From Pseudomonas lundensis (GTDB taxonomy: Bacteria; Pseudomonadota; Gammaproteobacteria; Pseudomonadales; Pseudomonadaceae): 64,000 bases of DNA. The notes below the pieces were generated by a model that was not told the DNA's origin, made no database searches, and saw only the letters and a list, made by a program, of their open reading frames with translations. The stretch covers positions 1 to 64,000 of the forward strand of contig NZ_JYKY01000020.1 in assembly GCF_001042985.1 (NCBI RefSeq), read 5' to 3'. Numbering within the stretch: the stretch's first letter is position 1; each line of letters opens with the position of its first letter. The position numbers and the translations under genes are program-made. Of the stretch, positions 35,878-45,036 are shown one piece after another.

Positions 35878-36686
35878 GCCAACCTACCTTGCACGACCTG
35901 CATCGCCCGCTGGGCAGTACCGGCCTGTCGGTGTCCCCGCTGGGGCTGGGCACCGTCAAGCTGGGCCGTGACCAAGGGGTGAAATACCCCAGCGGTTTTC
36001 AGATCCCGGATGATGACGAAGCACGCATGCTGCTCAAGCTCGCGCGCGACCTGGGGATCAACCTGATCGACACCGCGCCGGCCTATGGCCGCAGTGAGGA
36101 ACGCCTCGGGCCGCTGTTGCGCGGGCAGCGTCATGAATGGGTGATCGTCAGCAAAGTCGGTGAAGAATTCGTCAACGGCCAGTCCAGCCATGACTTCAGC
36201 GCCGCCCACACCCGACAGTCCGTGGAGCGCAGCCTTCAGCGTTTAGAAACAGACGTCATCGATCTGGTGCTGGTGCACTCCGATGGCAATGATCTGGCCA
36301 TTCTTAATGAGGGCGAGGTCTATGAAACACTGGCCGAACTCAAGCGCGAAGGTAAGATCCGGGGCTTCGGCCTGTCAGGAAAAACCGTTGAAGGCGGGCT
36401 GAAAGCCCTGCAAACCGGCGATTGCGCCATGGTCACGTACAACCTGAATGAGCAGGCCGAAAAGCCGGTTATCGATTACGCGGCGGCGCATGGCAAGGCA
36501 ATTCTGGTCAAAAAAGCGCTGGCCAGCGGCCACGTCTGCTTGAGCCCGGGGGTTGACCCGGTGCGGGCCAGCTTCGAACTGGTGTTTGGCCATCATGGGG
36601 TTGCCAGTGCTATTGTCGGCACCATCAATCCTTTGCACCTGGCCCACAACGTGGCAACGGTAGCGCAGGTGTTGCGCACCCCCTGA
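35874..36686 (+). CDS. Aldo/keto reductase family protein
   Basis: The 270-residue protein is a TIM-barrel aldo/keto reductase: LGLGTVKLGRD, LGINLIDTAPAYGRSEERLG with Asp and Tyr, VIVSKVGEEF with Lys, and LVLVHSDGND with His form the expected catalytic set. It is shorter than most family members, and the C-terminal cofactor loop (VFGHHGVASAIVGTINPLHL) is modified. The start overlaps the preceding FAD enzyme gene, and the downstream gene follows at once, making a three-gene operon. The physiological substrate is not evident. Confidence 0.87.
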   Translation: MSQPTLHDLHRPLGSTGLSVSPLGLGTVKLGRDQGVKYPSGFQIPDDDEARMLLKLARDLGINLIDTAPAYGRSEERLGPLLRGQRHEWVIVSKVGEEFVNGQSSHDFSAAHTRQSVERSLQRLETDVIDLVLVHSDGNDLAILNEGEVYETLAELKREGKIRGFGLSGKTVEGGLKALQTGDCAMVTYNLNEQAEKPVIDYAAAHGKAILVKKALASGHVCLSPGVDPVRASFELVFGHHGVASAIVGTINPLHLAHNVATVAQVLRTP

Positions 36687-36727
36687 TGCCGCCGACGCGG
36701 CCGACCCCGACGCAAGAAGGAGCCGAC

Positions 36728-37696
36728 ATGCCGCGTTCACTTATCCGCAAGAATCCCAGCGACTTCAAAACCCTGGCTCTGTTTGTCGAGGCCACTGCCG
36801 AAGGCTTGAGTTACCAAAGCGTCGGCATGCCGCTCAATTTTGCGCAAACCCTGCAAAAGCGCCGACAGGTCGACGTGGCCGATACCGGACGCTTCGGGCT
36901 GGAGCTGGCGAATCTGGGCGTGTCCGTACGCCTGACACTGCAATGGCAGGGCCGCGATTACTGGGTATTGGTGCGCCAGCGGCGTCAGGATCGTGGCGAT
37001 GTGGTGCTCAAGCTGATCTCCGGCTACGTCCCGGCCCATGAGGTGAATCTGCCGCTGCACACCGCCATTCAGGAAGTGGCCGAAGAATGCCTGCTGGAAA
37101 CCCCCGAAGGCTGGCTCGGCGGACGCTTCAACGAGACCTGGCTGCCAGCCCCCTACATCAGCGCGCTGCATTACCGCGAAGCCCTGCCCTTTCGCCTGAC
37201 GCCCAACTCGGGCGCGGCGCGTCCCGTGCGCTGTGGCAGCCAGCCCCTGCTGGAACGTCCGCGGGCCTACGTGCATTTGCCGACGGCATCGCTGCAACTG
37301 GTCTATGACTTGCGCCTGGAAGTGCCCAAAGAAGCCAAATCCCTGAGCCTGTTTCATGTGGACGAACGGCTCGAAGGTGATCAACTGGTGGCGCGCCTTG
37401 ATCGCAAACGGCCTGATTTGTACCTGATCCCGCTGACCGATGGCCAGCCGTGTGCCGAGCTGTACACCCTGAACAAAGACACATTGCACGCGGCAAGTAC
37501 CCGTGGCCTGCATCTGGCAGAAAGTTTTGCGGTTCAGGAAGGCTGGGTGGTGCGCGAAGAGCGGATTCGCTGGAAGGACTGGCTCAAACAGCAGGGTTTG
37601 AGCGAACCGGACAAAGAGTCGAGGCTCAAACGCTTGACCGGCAAGGCCAGGCAAATATTCAGAAAAGTGGTGAAACGCAAAAACACCTCAACCTGA
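36728..37696 (+). CDS. Conserved protein with a Nudix-like helix, third gene of operon
   Basis: I chose ATG 36728 (MPRSLIRKNPSDFKTL, 322 residues) because AAGGAG lies just upstream; an in-frame ATG at 36686 overlapping the previous stop is weaker. The protein resembles conserved Pseudomonas proteins that databases have labelled, without support, as metal ABC transporter ATPases. No Walker motif is present. TAIQEVAEECLLE at about residue 110 resembles the helix of a Nudix box, but the leading Gly and full spacing are not convincing. The C-terminus is very basic. Operon context with an FAD enzyme and an aldo/keto reductase suggests a small-molecule role; function unknown. Confidence 0.75.
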   Translation: MPRSLIRKNPSDFKTLALFVEATAEGLSYQSVGMPLNFAQTLQKRRQVDVADTGRFGLELANLGVSVRLTLQWQGRDYWVLVRQRRQDRGDVVLKLISGYVPAHEVNLPLHTAIQEVAEECLLETPEGWLGGRFNETWLPAPYISALHYREALPFRLTPNSGAARPVRCGSQPLLERPRAYVHLPTASLQLVYDLRLEVPKEAKSLSLFHVDERLEGDQLVARLDRKRPDLYLIPLTDGQPCAELYTLNKDTLHAASTRGLHLAESFAVQEGWVVREERIRWKDWLKQQGLSEPDKESRLKRLTGKARQIFRKVVKRKNTST

Positions 37697-37722
37697 CCCT
37701 TCTCCCACAAGGGAAGAGTCAG
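37693..37722. terminator. Hairpin between the three-gene operon and hldE
   Basis: CTGACCCTTCTCCC (from 37693) pairs with GGGAAGAGTCAG (to 37722), with one mismatch and a one-base bulge around ACAA. It overlaps the stop codon of the operon's last gene and faces the hldE stop. There is no T-tract, so it is a probable shared transcript end. Confidence 0.55.
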
Positions 37723-37743
37723 ATCGGGGCAGGCCCGCACACC

Positions 37744-39165
37744 TTACTGGCCGCGGATTTTCTCGACGATGGCGGTGGTCGAGCTGTTCTCGACCAACCC
37801 CAACACTTTTACCGTGCCGCCGTAGGCCGACACAATGTCAGCGCCGACTACCTGGTCGATGCCGTAGTCGCCACCTTTGACCAGCACGTCAGGCTTGACC
37901 TGAGCCAGCAGGTTTTCCGGAGTGCCTTCAGGGAAGCTGATGACCCAGTCCACCGCGCCCAGCCCGGCCAGTACCGCCATGCGGCGGTCAACGCTATTGA
38001 TCGGACGGCCCGGGCCTTTGAGACGGCTCACCGAGGCATCATCGTTGACCGCGACGATCAAGCGATCGCCCTGGGCACGGGCCTGTTCCAGATACGTGAC
38101 ATGACCGGCATGCAGGATGTCGAAGCAGCCGTTGGTGAACACGATTTTCTCGTTGTGGGCACGTGCATCGTCGATAGCCAGCAGCAGTTGCTCCAGGCTC
38201 AACACACCCCGCTCGGACCCTTCTTCGCGCTGGATGGCGCGACGCAGTTCCGGCGCGCTGATGGCTGCCGTACCGAGTTTACCCACCACAATGCCAGCAG
38301 CCAGATTGGCCAGCGCGACGGCGTGTGGCAGTTCTTCACCCGCGGCGATCGCGGCAGCCAAGGTAGAAATGACCGTGTCGCCTGCACCGGTCACGTCAAA
38401 CACTTCACGGGCCCGGGCTGGCAAGTGCATGGCCGGGAAGCCCGGACGCAGCAGGGTCATGCCGTGCTCGCCACGGGTTACCAGCAGCGCACCGAGGTCG
38501 AGATCGGCCATCAGGCGGGCGCCCTTGGCAACCAGATCGGCCTCATCGGTGCAGCCGCCCACAATGGTTTCGAACTCGCTGAGGTTAGGCGTGATCAGGC
38601 TGGCGCCACGGTACACCGAGAAGTCCTTGCCCTTGGGATCAGCCAGTACCGGGATGCCTTTGGCGCGAGCGGCCTGGATCAGCACTTGATGGTTTTTCAA
38701 CGCGCCTTTGCCGTAATCCGACAGCACCAGCACCTTGATGCCTTCGAGCAAGTTGTCGACTTCAGCCCCCAAGGCCAGTGCATCCGTGGCGAAGGGCTCT
38801 TCAAAATCGATGCGCAGCAATTGCTGGTGACGGCTCATGACCCGCAGCTTGACGATGGTCGGCTGATGGGCAATACGCTGAAACAGCGCGCGCACGCCTG
38901 CACCTTGCAGGCTATTGGCCAGACTGTCGGCGGCTTCATCATCGCCCGTCACGCCCACCAGTGAGGCAGGCGCACCCAGTGCAGCGATGTTGAGCGCAAC
39001 GTTGGCGGCGCCGCCCGGGCGATCTTCGATTTGCTCGACCTTGACTACCGGTACTGGCGCTTCAGGGGAAATCCGTGAGGTTCCGCCATGCCAATAACGG
39101 TCGAGCATGACATCGCCTACCACCAAGACAGGGGCTTGATCGAATCGCGGCATGGACAACTTCAT
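37744..39165 (-). CDS. hldE: Bifunctional heptose-7-phosphate kinase/heptose-1-phosphate adenylyltransferase
   Basis: HldE makes ADP-heptose for the LPS inner core. The 473-residue protein has an N-terminal PfkB-type kinase domain (about 1-315; RPGGAANVALNIAALG, and DVTGAGDTVISTLAAA with the catalytic Asp) and a C-terminal nucleotidyltransferase domain (about 340-473; FTNGCFDILHAGHVTYL with the HxGH motif). It lies 170 bases downstream of msbA on the same strand, the usual Pseudomonas order. Confidence 0.97.
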   Translation of the reverse strand: MKLSMPRFDQAPVLVVGDVMLDRYWHGGTSRISPEAPVPVVKVEQIEDRPGGAANVALNIAALGAPASLVGVTGDDEAADSLANSLQGAGVRALFQRIAHQPTIVKLRVMSRHQQLLRIDFEEPFATDALALGAEVDNLLEGIKVLVLSDYGKGALKNHQVLIQAARAKGIPVLADPKGKDFSVYRGASLITPNLSEFETIVGGCTDEADLVAKGARLMADLDLGALLVTRGEHGMTLLRPGFPAMHLPARAREVFDVTGAGDTVISTLAAAIAAGEELPHAVALANLAAGIVVGKLGTAAISAPELRRAIQREEGSERGVLSLEQLLLAIDDARAHNEKIVFTNGCFDILHAGHVTYLEQARAQGDRLIVAVNDDASVSRLKGPGRPINSVDRRMAVLAGLGAVDWVISFPEGTPENLLAQVKPDVLVKGGDYGIDQVVGADIVSAYGGTVKVLGLVENSSTTAIVEKIRGQ

Positions 39166-39335
39166 GGAGAACCCACATACAAAATGAACAGGGGCGCGAT
39201 ATTAACACAGGGTGAACGCTGGTCAGTTCACGGTATTTATCGCGGGGAATGAGAATCAGACGAGGCTTACATTACCCGTATCGACCTACACACGGGCAAA
39301 CGCGGGAGAGGGGCAGGCCCGTCTCCCGCGCAGGG

Positions 39336-41144
39336 TCAGGCGATATCGCCCGAGGTCAGGGGCGCATCCAGTCCCATGGAATGCAGGCGCGCGTAGTAAC
39401 CGTTTTGCGCCAGCAGTTCGGTATGGGTGCCGCGCTCAACGATCTGGCCCTGATCCATGACCAGAATCAGGTCAGCCTTCTCGATGGTCGAAAGACGGTG
39501 CGCGATCACCAACGTGGTGCGCCCTTCCATGACGTGATCGAGTGCCGCCTGAATATGGCGCTCGGACTCAGTGTCCAGGGCCGAGGTCGCTTCATCCAGA
39601 ATCAGCAACGGCGCGTTTTTCAACAAGGCCCGCGCGATTGCCAGACGCTGGCGCTGACCACCGGAGAGCAGCACGCCATTTTCACCGACCTGTGTATCGA
39701 GGCCTTGGGGCAGTTGCTCGATGAAGTCCATGGCATAAGCGTCGCGCGCGGCTTTTTCAATGTCGGCACGCGGTGCGCCGGCCAGGTCGCCATACGCAAT
39801 ATTGTTGGCGACCGTGTCGCTGAACAGGGTCACGTGCTGAGTCACCTGCGCGATATGACGGCGCAGGTTGAGCAAGCGGTACTGCTCGATTTCGATGCCG
39901 TCGAGCAGGATTTCACCCGAGTTGTGATGGTAGAAACGCGGAATCAGGTTGGCCAGCGTCGACTTGCCGCTGCCCGAACGCCCGACCAGCGCCACCATCT
40001 GGCCCGGCTCGGCCGTGAACGTGACGTCCTTGAGCACCTGACGATCCGTGTCCGGGTAGGTGAAGTTCAGGTGACGGACCTCGAGGCGACCGCTGACGTG
40101 ATCACGCTCCACCGTACCGGTGTCCACTTCCGGTTTTTCGTCCAGTTGCTCGAAGATGCTTTCAGCGCCCGCCACACCCTTCTGGATAGTGGAGCTGACT
40201 TCGGACAGTTGGCGAATCGGCTTGGGCAACAGGCCCGCCAAAGTGATGTAGGCAATCATGTCGCCCGCCGAGGCGTCGCCGCGCATGTACAGCACCAGAA
40301 ACATCAGGATGCCCATGGCCACGTAGATCACCAATTGCAGCATCGGCGTGTAGATGGCCCCGGTACGGGTCATGCGCAGTTGTTTGTCGGTGTTGCTCTG
40401 GCTGGCTTTCAGGAAGCGTTGTTGCTCGTACTTCTCGCCGCCGAAGCTGCGCACCACGCGGTAACCCTGGATAGTTTCGGACGCCACGTGCGTCACGTCG
40501 CCCATCGCCACCTGAATCTTCTTGCTCTGTTTGCGGAATTTTTTACTGGCCGTGCTGACCATCACCGCGATCAGCGGCAGGATGGCGATCATCACCAGCG
40601 TCAGGCGCCAGTTCATCCACAGCAACGACGCAAACAGGAACACCACGGTCATGCCTTCACGGATGACGACCTTGATCGCATCGGTGGCCGCACCGGTGAC
40701 CATGGTCACGTTGAAGGTGATGCGCGAGATCAAGTGCCCCGAGTTGTGCTTGTCGAAGTACCGGTTAGGCAGCACCAGCAGGTTGTTGAACAACTGGACC
40801 CGCAGGTCGTGAACCAGGCCCAACGAAACCTTGGCCAGGAAGTAGTTACCCAGGAACGAGCCAAAACCTTGCCACGCTGCAATCAATACGATCAGCAGCG
40901 GGACCGCCTGCAGCAGGCGCAAGTCTCGCAAGTAGGGAACCGAGGGGAACAACACCGCATCCGGATTGGACAGGCCATCCACGAAGTACTTGAGGATGTA
41001 GCCCAGCATCGGCTGGGTGGAAGCAAAGATAAGAAAGCCGATGATGCTCAGCAGAAACAGACCGATATAAGGCCGGACATAACTGAGGAGGCGCAGATAG
41101 ATCTTCAAGCTCGATTCGCTTGAGCTGGGGCTGGATTCGGTCAT
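39336..41144 (-). CDS. msbA: Lipid A export ABC transporter MsbA
   Basis: MsbA flips lipid A-core across the inner membrane. The 602-residue half-transporter has six membrane helices (about 20-310) and an ABC domain with Walker A GRSGSGKSTLANLI, signature LSGGQRQRLAIARALL, Walker B LLILDEATSALD and the switch His in VIAHRLSTIEKADL. I chose ATG 41144 (MTESSPSSSESSL) because the earlier in-frame codons do not resemble the family and run towards the divergent ligase gene. Location next to hldE and waaL fits its role. Confidence 0.96.
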   Translation of the reverse strand: MTESSPSSSESSLKIYLRLLSYVRPYIGLFLLSIIGFLIFASTQPMLGYILKYFVDGLSNPDAVLFPSVPYLRDLRLLQAVPLLIVLIAAWQGFGSFLGNYFLAKVSLGLVHDLRVQLFNNLLVLPNRYFDKHNSGHLISRITFNVTMVTGAATDAIKVVIREGMTVVFLFASLLWMNWRLTLVMIAILPLIAVMVSTASKKFRKQSKKIQVAMGDVTHVASETIQGYRVVRSFGGEKYEQQRFLKASQSNTDKQLRMTRTGAIYTPMLQLVIYVAMGILMFLVLYMRGDASAGDMIAYITLAGLLPKPIRQLSEVSSTIQKGVAGAESIFEQLDEKPEVDTGTVERDHVSGRLEVRHLNFTYPDTDRQVLKDVTFTAEPGQMVALVGRSGSGKSTLANLIPRFYHHNSGEILLDGIEIEQYRLLNLRRHIAQVTQHVTLFSDTVANNIAYGDLAGAPRADIEKAARDAYAMDFIEQLPQGLDTQVGENGVLLSGGQRQRLAIARALLKNAPLLILDEATSALDTESERHIQAALDHVMEGRTTLVIAHRLSTIEKADLILVMDQGQIVERGTHTELLAQNGYYARLHSMGLDAPLTSGDIA

Positions 41145-41301
41145 ATCACGCGACAGTTGTGAAAAAAGGTTGCTGACTTTATCACAGCTTCTCTGATGTA
41201 CTGCCAGCCGGTTGGGACAAGGTCTCACAGGACGCCTAAAACGACATTAAATGGCCATTACGTTAATATGGTCATCCAAAACCTGGAATGAACCTTTCAG
41301 C

Positions 41302-43170
41302 ATGCAATTCAGTTACTTGAGCTACTCAAAACATCGGATGTTCGATTTCATTTGCCTGTGGCTTTTGCCTATCGGGCTTTTTTTGCTTCTATCTGATTTG
41401 TATCTTGTGCCCGACCGCAGCATCCACCACAAACTGTATTACGGTTTGTTCAGTATTCCGACACTGATTGCCCTTCTCTTGCGACCGCGCGAGATGAAGA
41501 CCTTGCTTCAAGAGCCCTTGATCCTGGGCATGCTCGCGTTTATCGCCTGGGCAATGATCACCCTGATCTGGAGCCCGACCGATAACAGTCCGCTCGGCCT
41601 GCTGAAGCCTCCGCTGCATATCCTGATGCTGTTTTTGGGGTGCTCGCTGCTGGTCAAATACCGCAGCGAAAGCCTACAACCCGTGTTCTTCGGCGCCGCC
41701 GTCGTTGCGCTGGTGATGACCGTTTACAACTTGTATGTGTTTGCCGGCATCTATTCACCAGAAGCGCGGATGGTGGGCACTGGTGCCTTCGACAACCCGC
41801 TCCTCAGTTCCCATGCGTTTGGTTTCTTTTGCATTTACTGGCTGACCCTCGGCATGACCAGCAAGCGCCAAGCCATTGTTCTGGCAGCGGCCCCCGCGTG
41901 CCTCATCATGTTTGCCGCGCTGCTGGCCACAGGCTCCAGAACACCGCTGGTGGCGGTGGTGTTGAGCATGATCTGGCTCAGTTTCATTTGCTGGAATCGT
42001 CGATCGCTGGCGCTTGTCGGCATGCTCATTGCTGGCGCCATTGTGGTTTTCACCCTGTTCTCAGACATAATTTTCAGCCGTGGCAGTTCCTTTCGTCTCG
42101 ATATTTGGCAGATGGCGCTTGAGCTGATTGCCCAGAAACCTTTCATCGGATATGGGTATGAAGCCCCTGTATCGTTCGATCTTCCGGGGGTTGGCTATTC
42201 ACTCAAAGAACCCCACAACTTTGCGTTGGGCGTACTGTATTACGTCGGAATTATCGGCTTCTTGCCTTGGGCGTTCATGCAGCTTTGGGGCCTGTACAAC
42301 AGCTGGCGCCATCGCGTAAATCCCCTGTTCATTCTGGCTTCAGCCTGGCTGGTGTACGGCATTGGCGCCTCGCTGACAGAGGGCGGCGGAATCTTGCCAC
42401 GCCCAAAGGAACACTGGTACCTGCTGTGGATTCCCTTGGCGCTGATCGCTGCATTGAGCGTGGGCCAGCGACTCAAGGCCATCCTAGACCGACCGGTCAA
42501 ATGCCTGAGCAACGCCGATTACAAAGCGCTTGAAGTCAATGCCAAGGTGATCGAAGAAGACGGCCTGGGGCCAAAAGTCCTTCGACTGGAAAACGGCAAT
42601 TTCCTGAAACTCTTCCGCGAGCGTCGCTGCTATACCTCCGGCAGTTTCAATCCTTATTCACAGCGCTTTGCCGTCAATAGCGAGCGCCTGCAAGCACTGG
42701 GCATTACCGCACCCGCCATTCTGGACCTGTATGTCTTTGCCGACGGCAGCAGCGGCGTGCTGTATCAGCCATTGCCTGGCCAAACGTTGCGACAAGTGAT
42801 GCAGTCGATGGGCTCCGGCGCGATGCGACAGGCGCTGGTGGAGCGTTTCGGCAAGTTTCTGGCGTTACTGCACGAACAAGGCGTTTACTTCCGTTCACTG
42901 CATCTGGGCAACGTCTTACTGATGGACGACGGTGAGTTTGGCCTGATCGACATTGCCGACCTGCACCTGTACCCGTCGCCCTTGAGGCTTGCTTTACGCC
43001 AACGCAACCTGCGCCACATGCAGCGTTACCCCGAAGACCGCCGCTGGCTGTTCGAAGAGCAGTTGCAAGCGTTGCTCGATGGCTATGCCAGCCTTGCGCC
43101 GGAAATTGCCGTTGGCCGCTTGAGGCGCCAGATTGAACAGCTGGGCCAGACTGGGAGCACCGTCAGTTGA
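41302..43170 (+). CDS. O-antigen ligase (WaaL-like) fused to a kinase-like domain
   Basis: Residues 1 to about 400 form a polytopic membrane protein with the Wzy_C/ligase features of WaaL: RMVGTGAFDNPLLSSHAFG, LATGSRTPLVAV, and the periplasmic loop PFIGYGYEAPV...LKEPHNFALGVLYYVG with its conserved His. From about 415 to 622 the sequence is a soluble kinase-like domain (GLGPKVLRLENGNFLKLFRE, then FRSLHLGNVLL and LIDIADLHLY), like the 'toluene tolerance'/LPS kinase protein next to waaL in other pseudomonads. The two are separate genes in P. aeruginosa as I recall. The start may be ATG 41251 (639 residues), 41302 or 41338; none has an ideal ribosome site. It diverges from msbA. Confidence 0.85.
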   Translation: MQFSYLSYSKHRMFDFICLWLLPIGLFLLLSDLYLVPDRSIHHKLYYGLFSIPTLIALLLRPREMKTLLQEPLILGMLAFIAWAMITLIWSPTDNSPLGLLKPPLHILMLFLGCSLLVKYRSESLQPVFFGAAVVALVMTVYNLYVFAGIYSPEARMVGTGAFDNPLLSSHAFGFFCIYWLTLGMTSKRQAIVLAAAPACLIMFAALLATGSRTPLVAVVLSMIWLSFICWNRRSLALVGMLIAGAIVVFTLFSDIIFSRGSSFRLDIWQMALELIAQKPFIGYGYEAPVSFDLPGVGYSLKEPHNFALGVLYYVGIIGFLPWAFMQLWGLYNSWRHRVNPLFILASAWLVYGIGASLTEGGGILPRPKEHWYLLWIPLALIAALSVGQRLKAILDRPVKCLSNADYKALEVNAKVIEEDGLGPKVLRLENGNFLKLFRERRCYTSGSFNPYSQRFAVNSERLQALGITAPAILDLYVFADGSSGVLYQPLPGQTLRQVMQSMGSGAMRQALVERFGKFLALLHEQGVYFRSLHLGNVLLMDDGEFGLIDIADLHLYPSPLRLALRQRNLRHMQRYPEDRRWLFEEQLQALLDGYASLAPEIAVGRLRRQIEQLGQTGSTVS

Positions 43171-44402
43171 GCCTGGGGAGCAACAACCCGTTATGGGCCG
43201 TGATTGCTTACGCACTGGCGATTACCACTTCAGCGTTGTTGCTCCGCTATTTCCCGCGAATCCGGGGAAGCCTTGAGCATGTCGGTGAAAACCGTTTTTC
43301 CAGTGTGGATGGACTGCGCGGGTATTTGGCGTTCGGGGTGTTTATCCATCACGTCGCCATTACGTGGGTCTATTTGCACACGGGTGAGATAAACGTCCCG
43401 CCGAGCAAATTTTATACGCAGATTGGCCTGGCCAGCGTCGCACTGTTCTTTATGATTACCGGTTTCCTGTTTTGGGGACGCCTGCTCAAGCATGGGCGCC
43501 ACCACGACTGGCTGGCATTTGCCGTGTCGAGGGTATTCCGGCTTTATCCACTTTACCTGCCGCTATTGGCACTGGTGATTTTCAGCGTTCTCTACATTCA
43601 GGATTGGGAGCTGAAAGACTCGCCTGGCGAGGTGGTACGGCAAGTTTTGGCATGGCTCGTATTCGACCGTCCAGATATCAATCAGTACCCGCAGACGGGG
43701 ATGCTGATCTCCAACGTCACCTGGACACTCAACTATGAGGTGTTCTTTTACATGGCACTGCCGCTGTTCGGTGCCGTGTTCCTGTACCGAAAACACTGGA
43801 TTCAGGTGGTAGCGTGCCTGATCGGCATCTATGCCCTTTATCAAGTAATTGGCTGGGAACACTCGCTGAAAAAGCACATCCTGATGAGCTTTCTAGGCGG
43901 TATAGCGGCTGCCTACTGGGTGCGCAAGCCAGAGCGAATGGCGTGGGGGCAGACCCCGAAAGCAGGCCTGATTGCATTATTGGCGCTGGCCATTGAGCTC
44001 CTGCTGTTTCGTAAAAGTTTCGCCATTTTCCCGCTGATGCTACTGACCGTTTTTTTTACGATTGTGGCCTCGGGCAACACACTCTTCGGTGCACTGAGAC
44101 TGCGCAGTATCCGCTGGATGGGAGAAATCAGTTACAGCACCTACTTGCTGCATGGTTTCGTCATCTGGCTATTGATGCAACGCTTGCCACTGGCGCTGCC
44201 ATTCGACACCAAGGAACCCTTGGTTTTCCTGACTCTCACAGCCTTCAGCAGCTGTCTGTTGATAGCGGTCAGCAGCTTGACGTTTTTGCTGATTGAGAAG
44301 CCAGGCATTAATGCTGGCAAGCGTTTTCTGTCTTGGCTGCGCAGAAAGTCGCCAGACAATAGCCACGTCAAGCCAGCCTCTGAAACCCACAACGCAGACT
44401 AA
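43167..44402 (+). CDS. Membrane acyltransferase 3 (OafA/YrhL-like)
   Basis: The 411-residue protein has about ten membrane helices and the acyltransferase-3 signature SSVDGLRGYLAFGVFIHH, in which the paired His is thought to be catalytic, plus the family's WMGEISYSTYLLHG near the end. Such enzymes O-acetylate surface sugars. The start is TTG, overlapping the stop of the ligase fusion (TTGA), with GGGAG upstream, so it is translationally coupled to it. O-acetylation of O-antigen or outer core is the likely job. Its stop codon overlaps that of the convergent acetyltransferase gene. Confidence 0.88.
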   Translation: MSLGSNNPLWAVIAYALAITTSALLLRYFPRIRGSLEHVGENRFSSVDGLRGYLAFGVFIHHVAITWVYLHTGEINVPPSKFYTQIGLASVALFFMITGFLFWGRLLKHGRHHDWLAFAVSRVFRLYPLYLPLLALVIFSVLYIQDWELKDSPGEVVRQVLAWLVFDRPDINQYPQTGMLISNVTWTLNYEVFFYMALPLFGAVFLYRKHWIQVVACLIGIYALYQVIGWEHSLKKHILMSFLGGIAAAYWVRKPERMAWGQTPKAGLIALLALAIELLLFRKSFAIFPLMLLTVFFTIVASGNTLFGALRLRSIRWMGEISYSTYLLHGFVIWLLMQRLPLALPFDTKEPLVFLTLTAFSSCLLIAVSSLTFLLIEKPGINAGKRFLSWLRRKSPDNSHVKPASETHNAD

Positions 44403-45019
44403 ACGCTGCGTTGTCTCGCATAGGCCAGAAAACCGTCAATGTCGTCACTGCACAACGCACCGACCACTTGCTCGATCTCCGGTAATGGCCAGTCCCACCA
44501 GGCACTTTGCAGCAACGCGAGACGCTGCTCTTGCGGGAAGCGCCAGCGCAAAAAGCGCGCCGGATTACCGCCGACAACGGCATAAGGTTCTACGTCGCGA
44601 GTCACCAGCGCACCGGCTGCCACAATAGCGCCATGCCCGATGGTCACCCCCGACAATAAGGTGCTGTTAGAGCATAACCACACATCATTGCCAATCACGA
44701 CATCGCCACGGGTACCGTTGTAATCAGCGATATGTTGCGCCGATTTGAGCATGGCAGGAAACGGGAACGTGGTGACCCAATCAGCACGATGGTGCCCGCC
44801 CAAAAAAATGTTAACCCCCTCGGCGATCGAGCAAAAAGCCCCGATGCGCAAGGTTGAACCTTCCTTCCAGTCGTGCACCTGCGGCAGCCCGTAGCTGCCA
44901 TAGCCGATGGCGTAATCCGGATACTGTTGCTTGAAACGCGCGACACCCCGCTCAATTTTTGGCAGTTTTCGAATAGCGCGCTTGGCACGCTTTTCCCGAT
45001 AACGCTCCAGCCATCCCAT
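44399..45019 (-). CDS. Xenobiotic/CatB-type hexapeptide acetyltransferase
   Basis: The 206-residue protein has left-handed beta-helix hexapeptide repeats (LRIGAFCSIAEGVNIFLGG, then VVIGNDVWLCSNSTLLSGVTIGHGAIVAAGALV) and the catalytic His in FLGGHHRADWVTTFPF, typical of the XAT/CatB group. ATG 45019 is preceded by GGGAG; the longer frame overlaps the upstream glycosyltransferase gene. It is the last gene of the minus-strand core operon, 17 bases after the GT2 gene. Acetylation of an LPS core or O-antigen sugar fits better than antibiotic resistance. Confidence 0.86.
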   Translation of the reverse strand: MGWLERYREKRAKRAIRKLPKIERGVARFKQQYPDYAIGYGSYGLPQVHDWKEGSTLRIGAFCSIAEGVNIFLGGHHRADWVTTFPFPAMLKSAQHIADYNGTRGDVVIGNDVWLCSNSTLLSGVTIGHGAIVAAGALVTRDVEPYAVVGGNPARFLRWRFPQEQRLALLQSAWWDWPLPEIEQVVGALCSDDIDGFLAYARQRSV

Positions 45020-45036
45020 AACGACTCCCGGTTCGC

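Noticed and set aside
44399..45019. Chloramphenicol acetyltransferase resistance gene
   Set aside because: The CatB-like fold is shared by many sugar acetyltransferases, and its place at the end of a core-LPS operon makes a resistance role unlikely.
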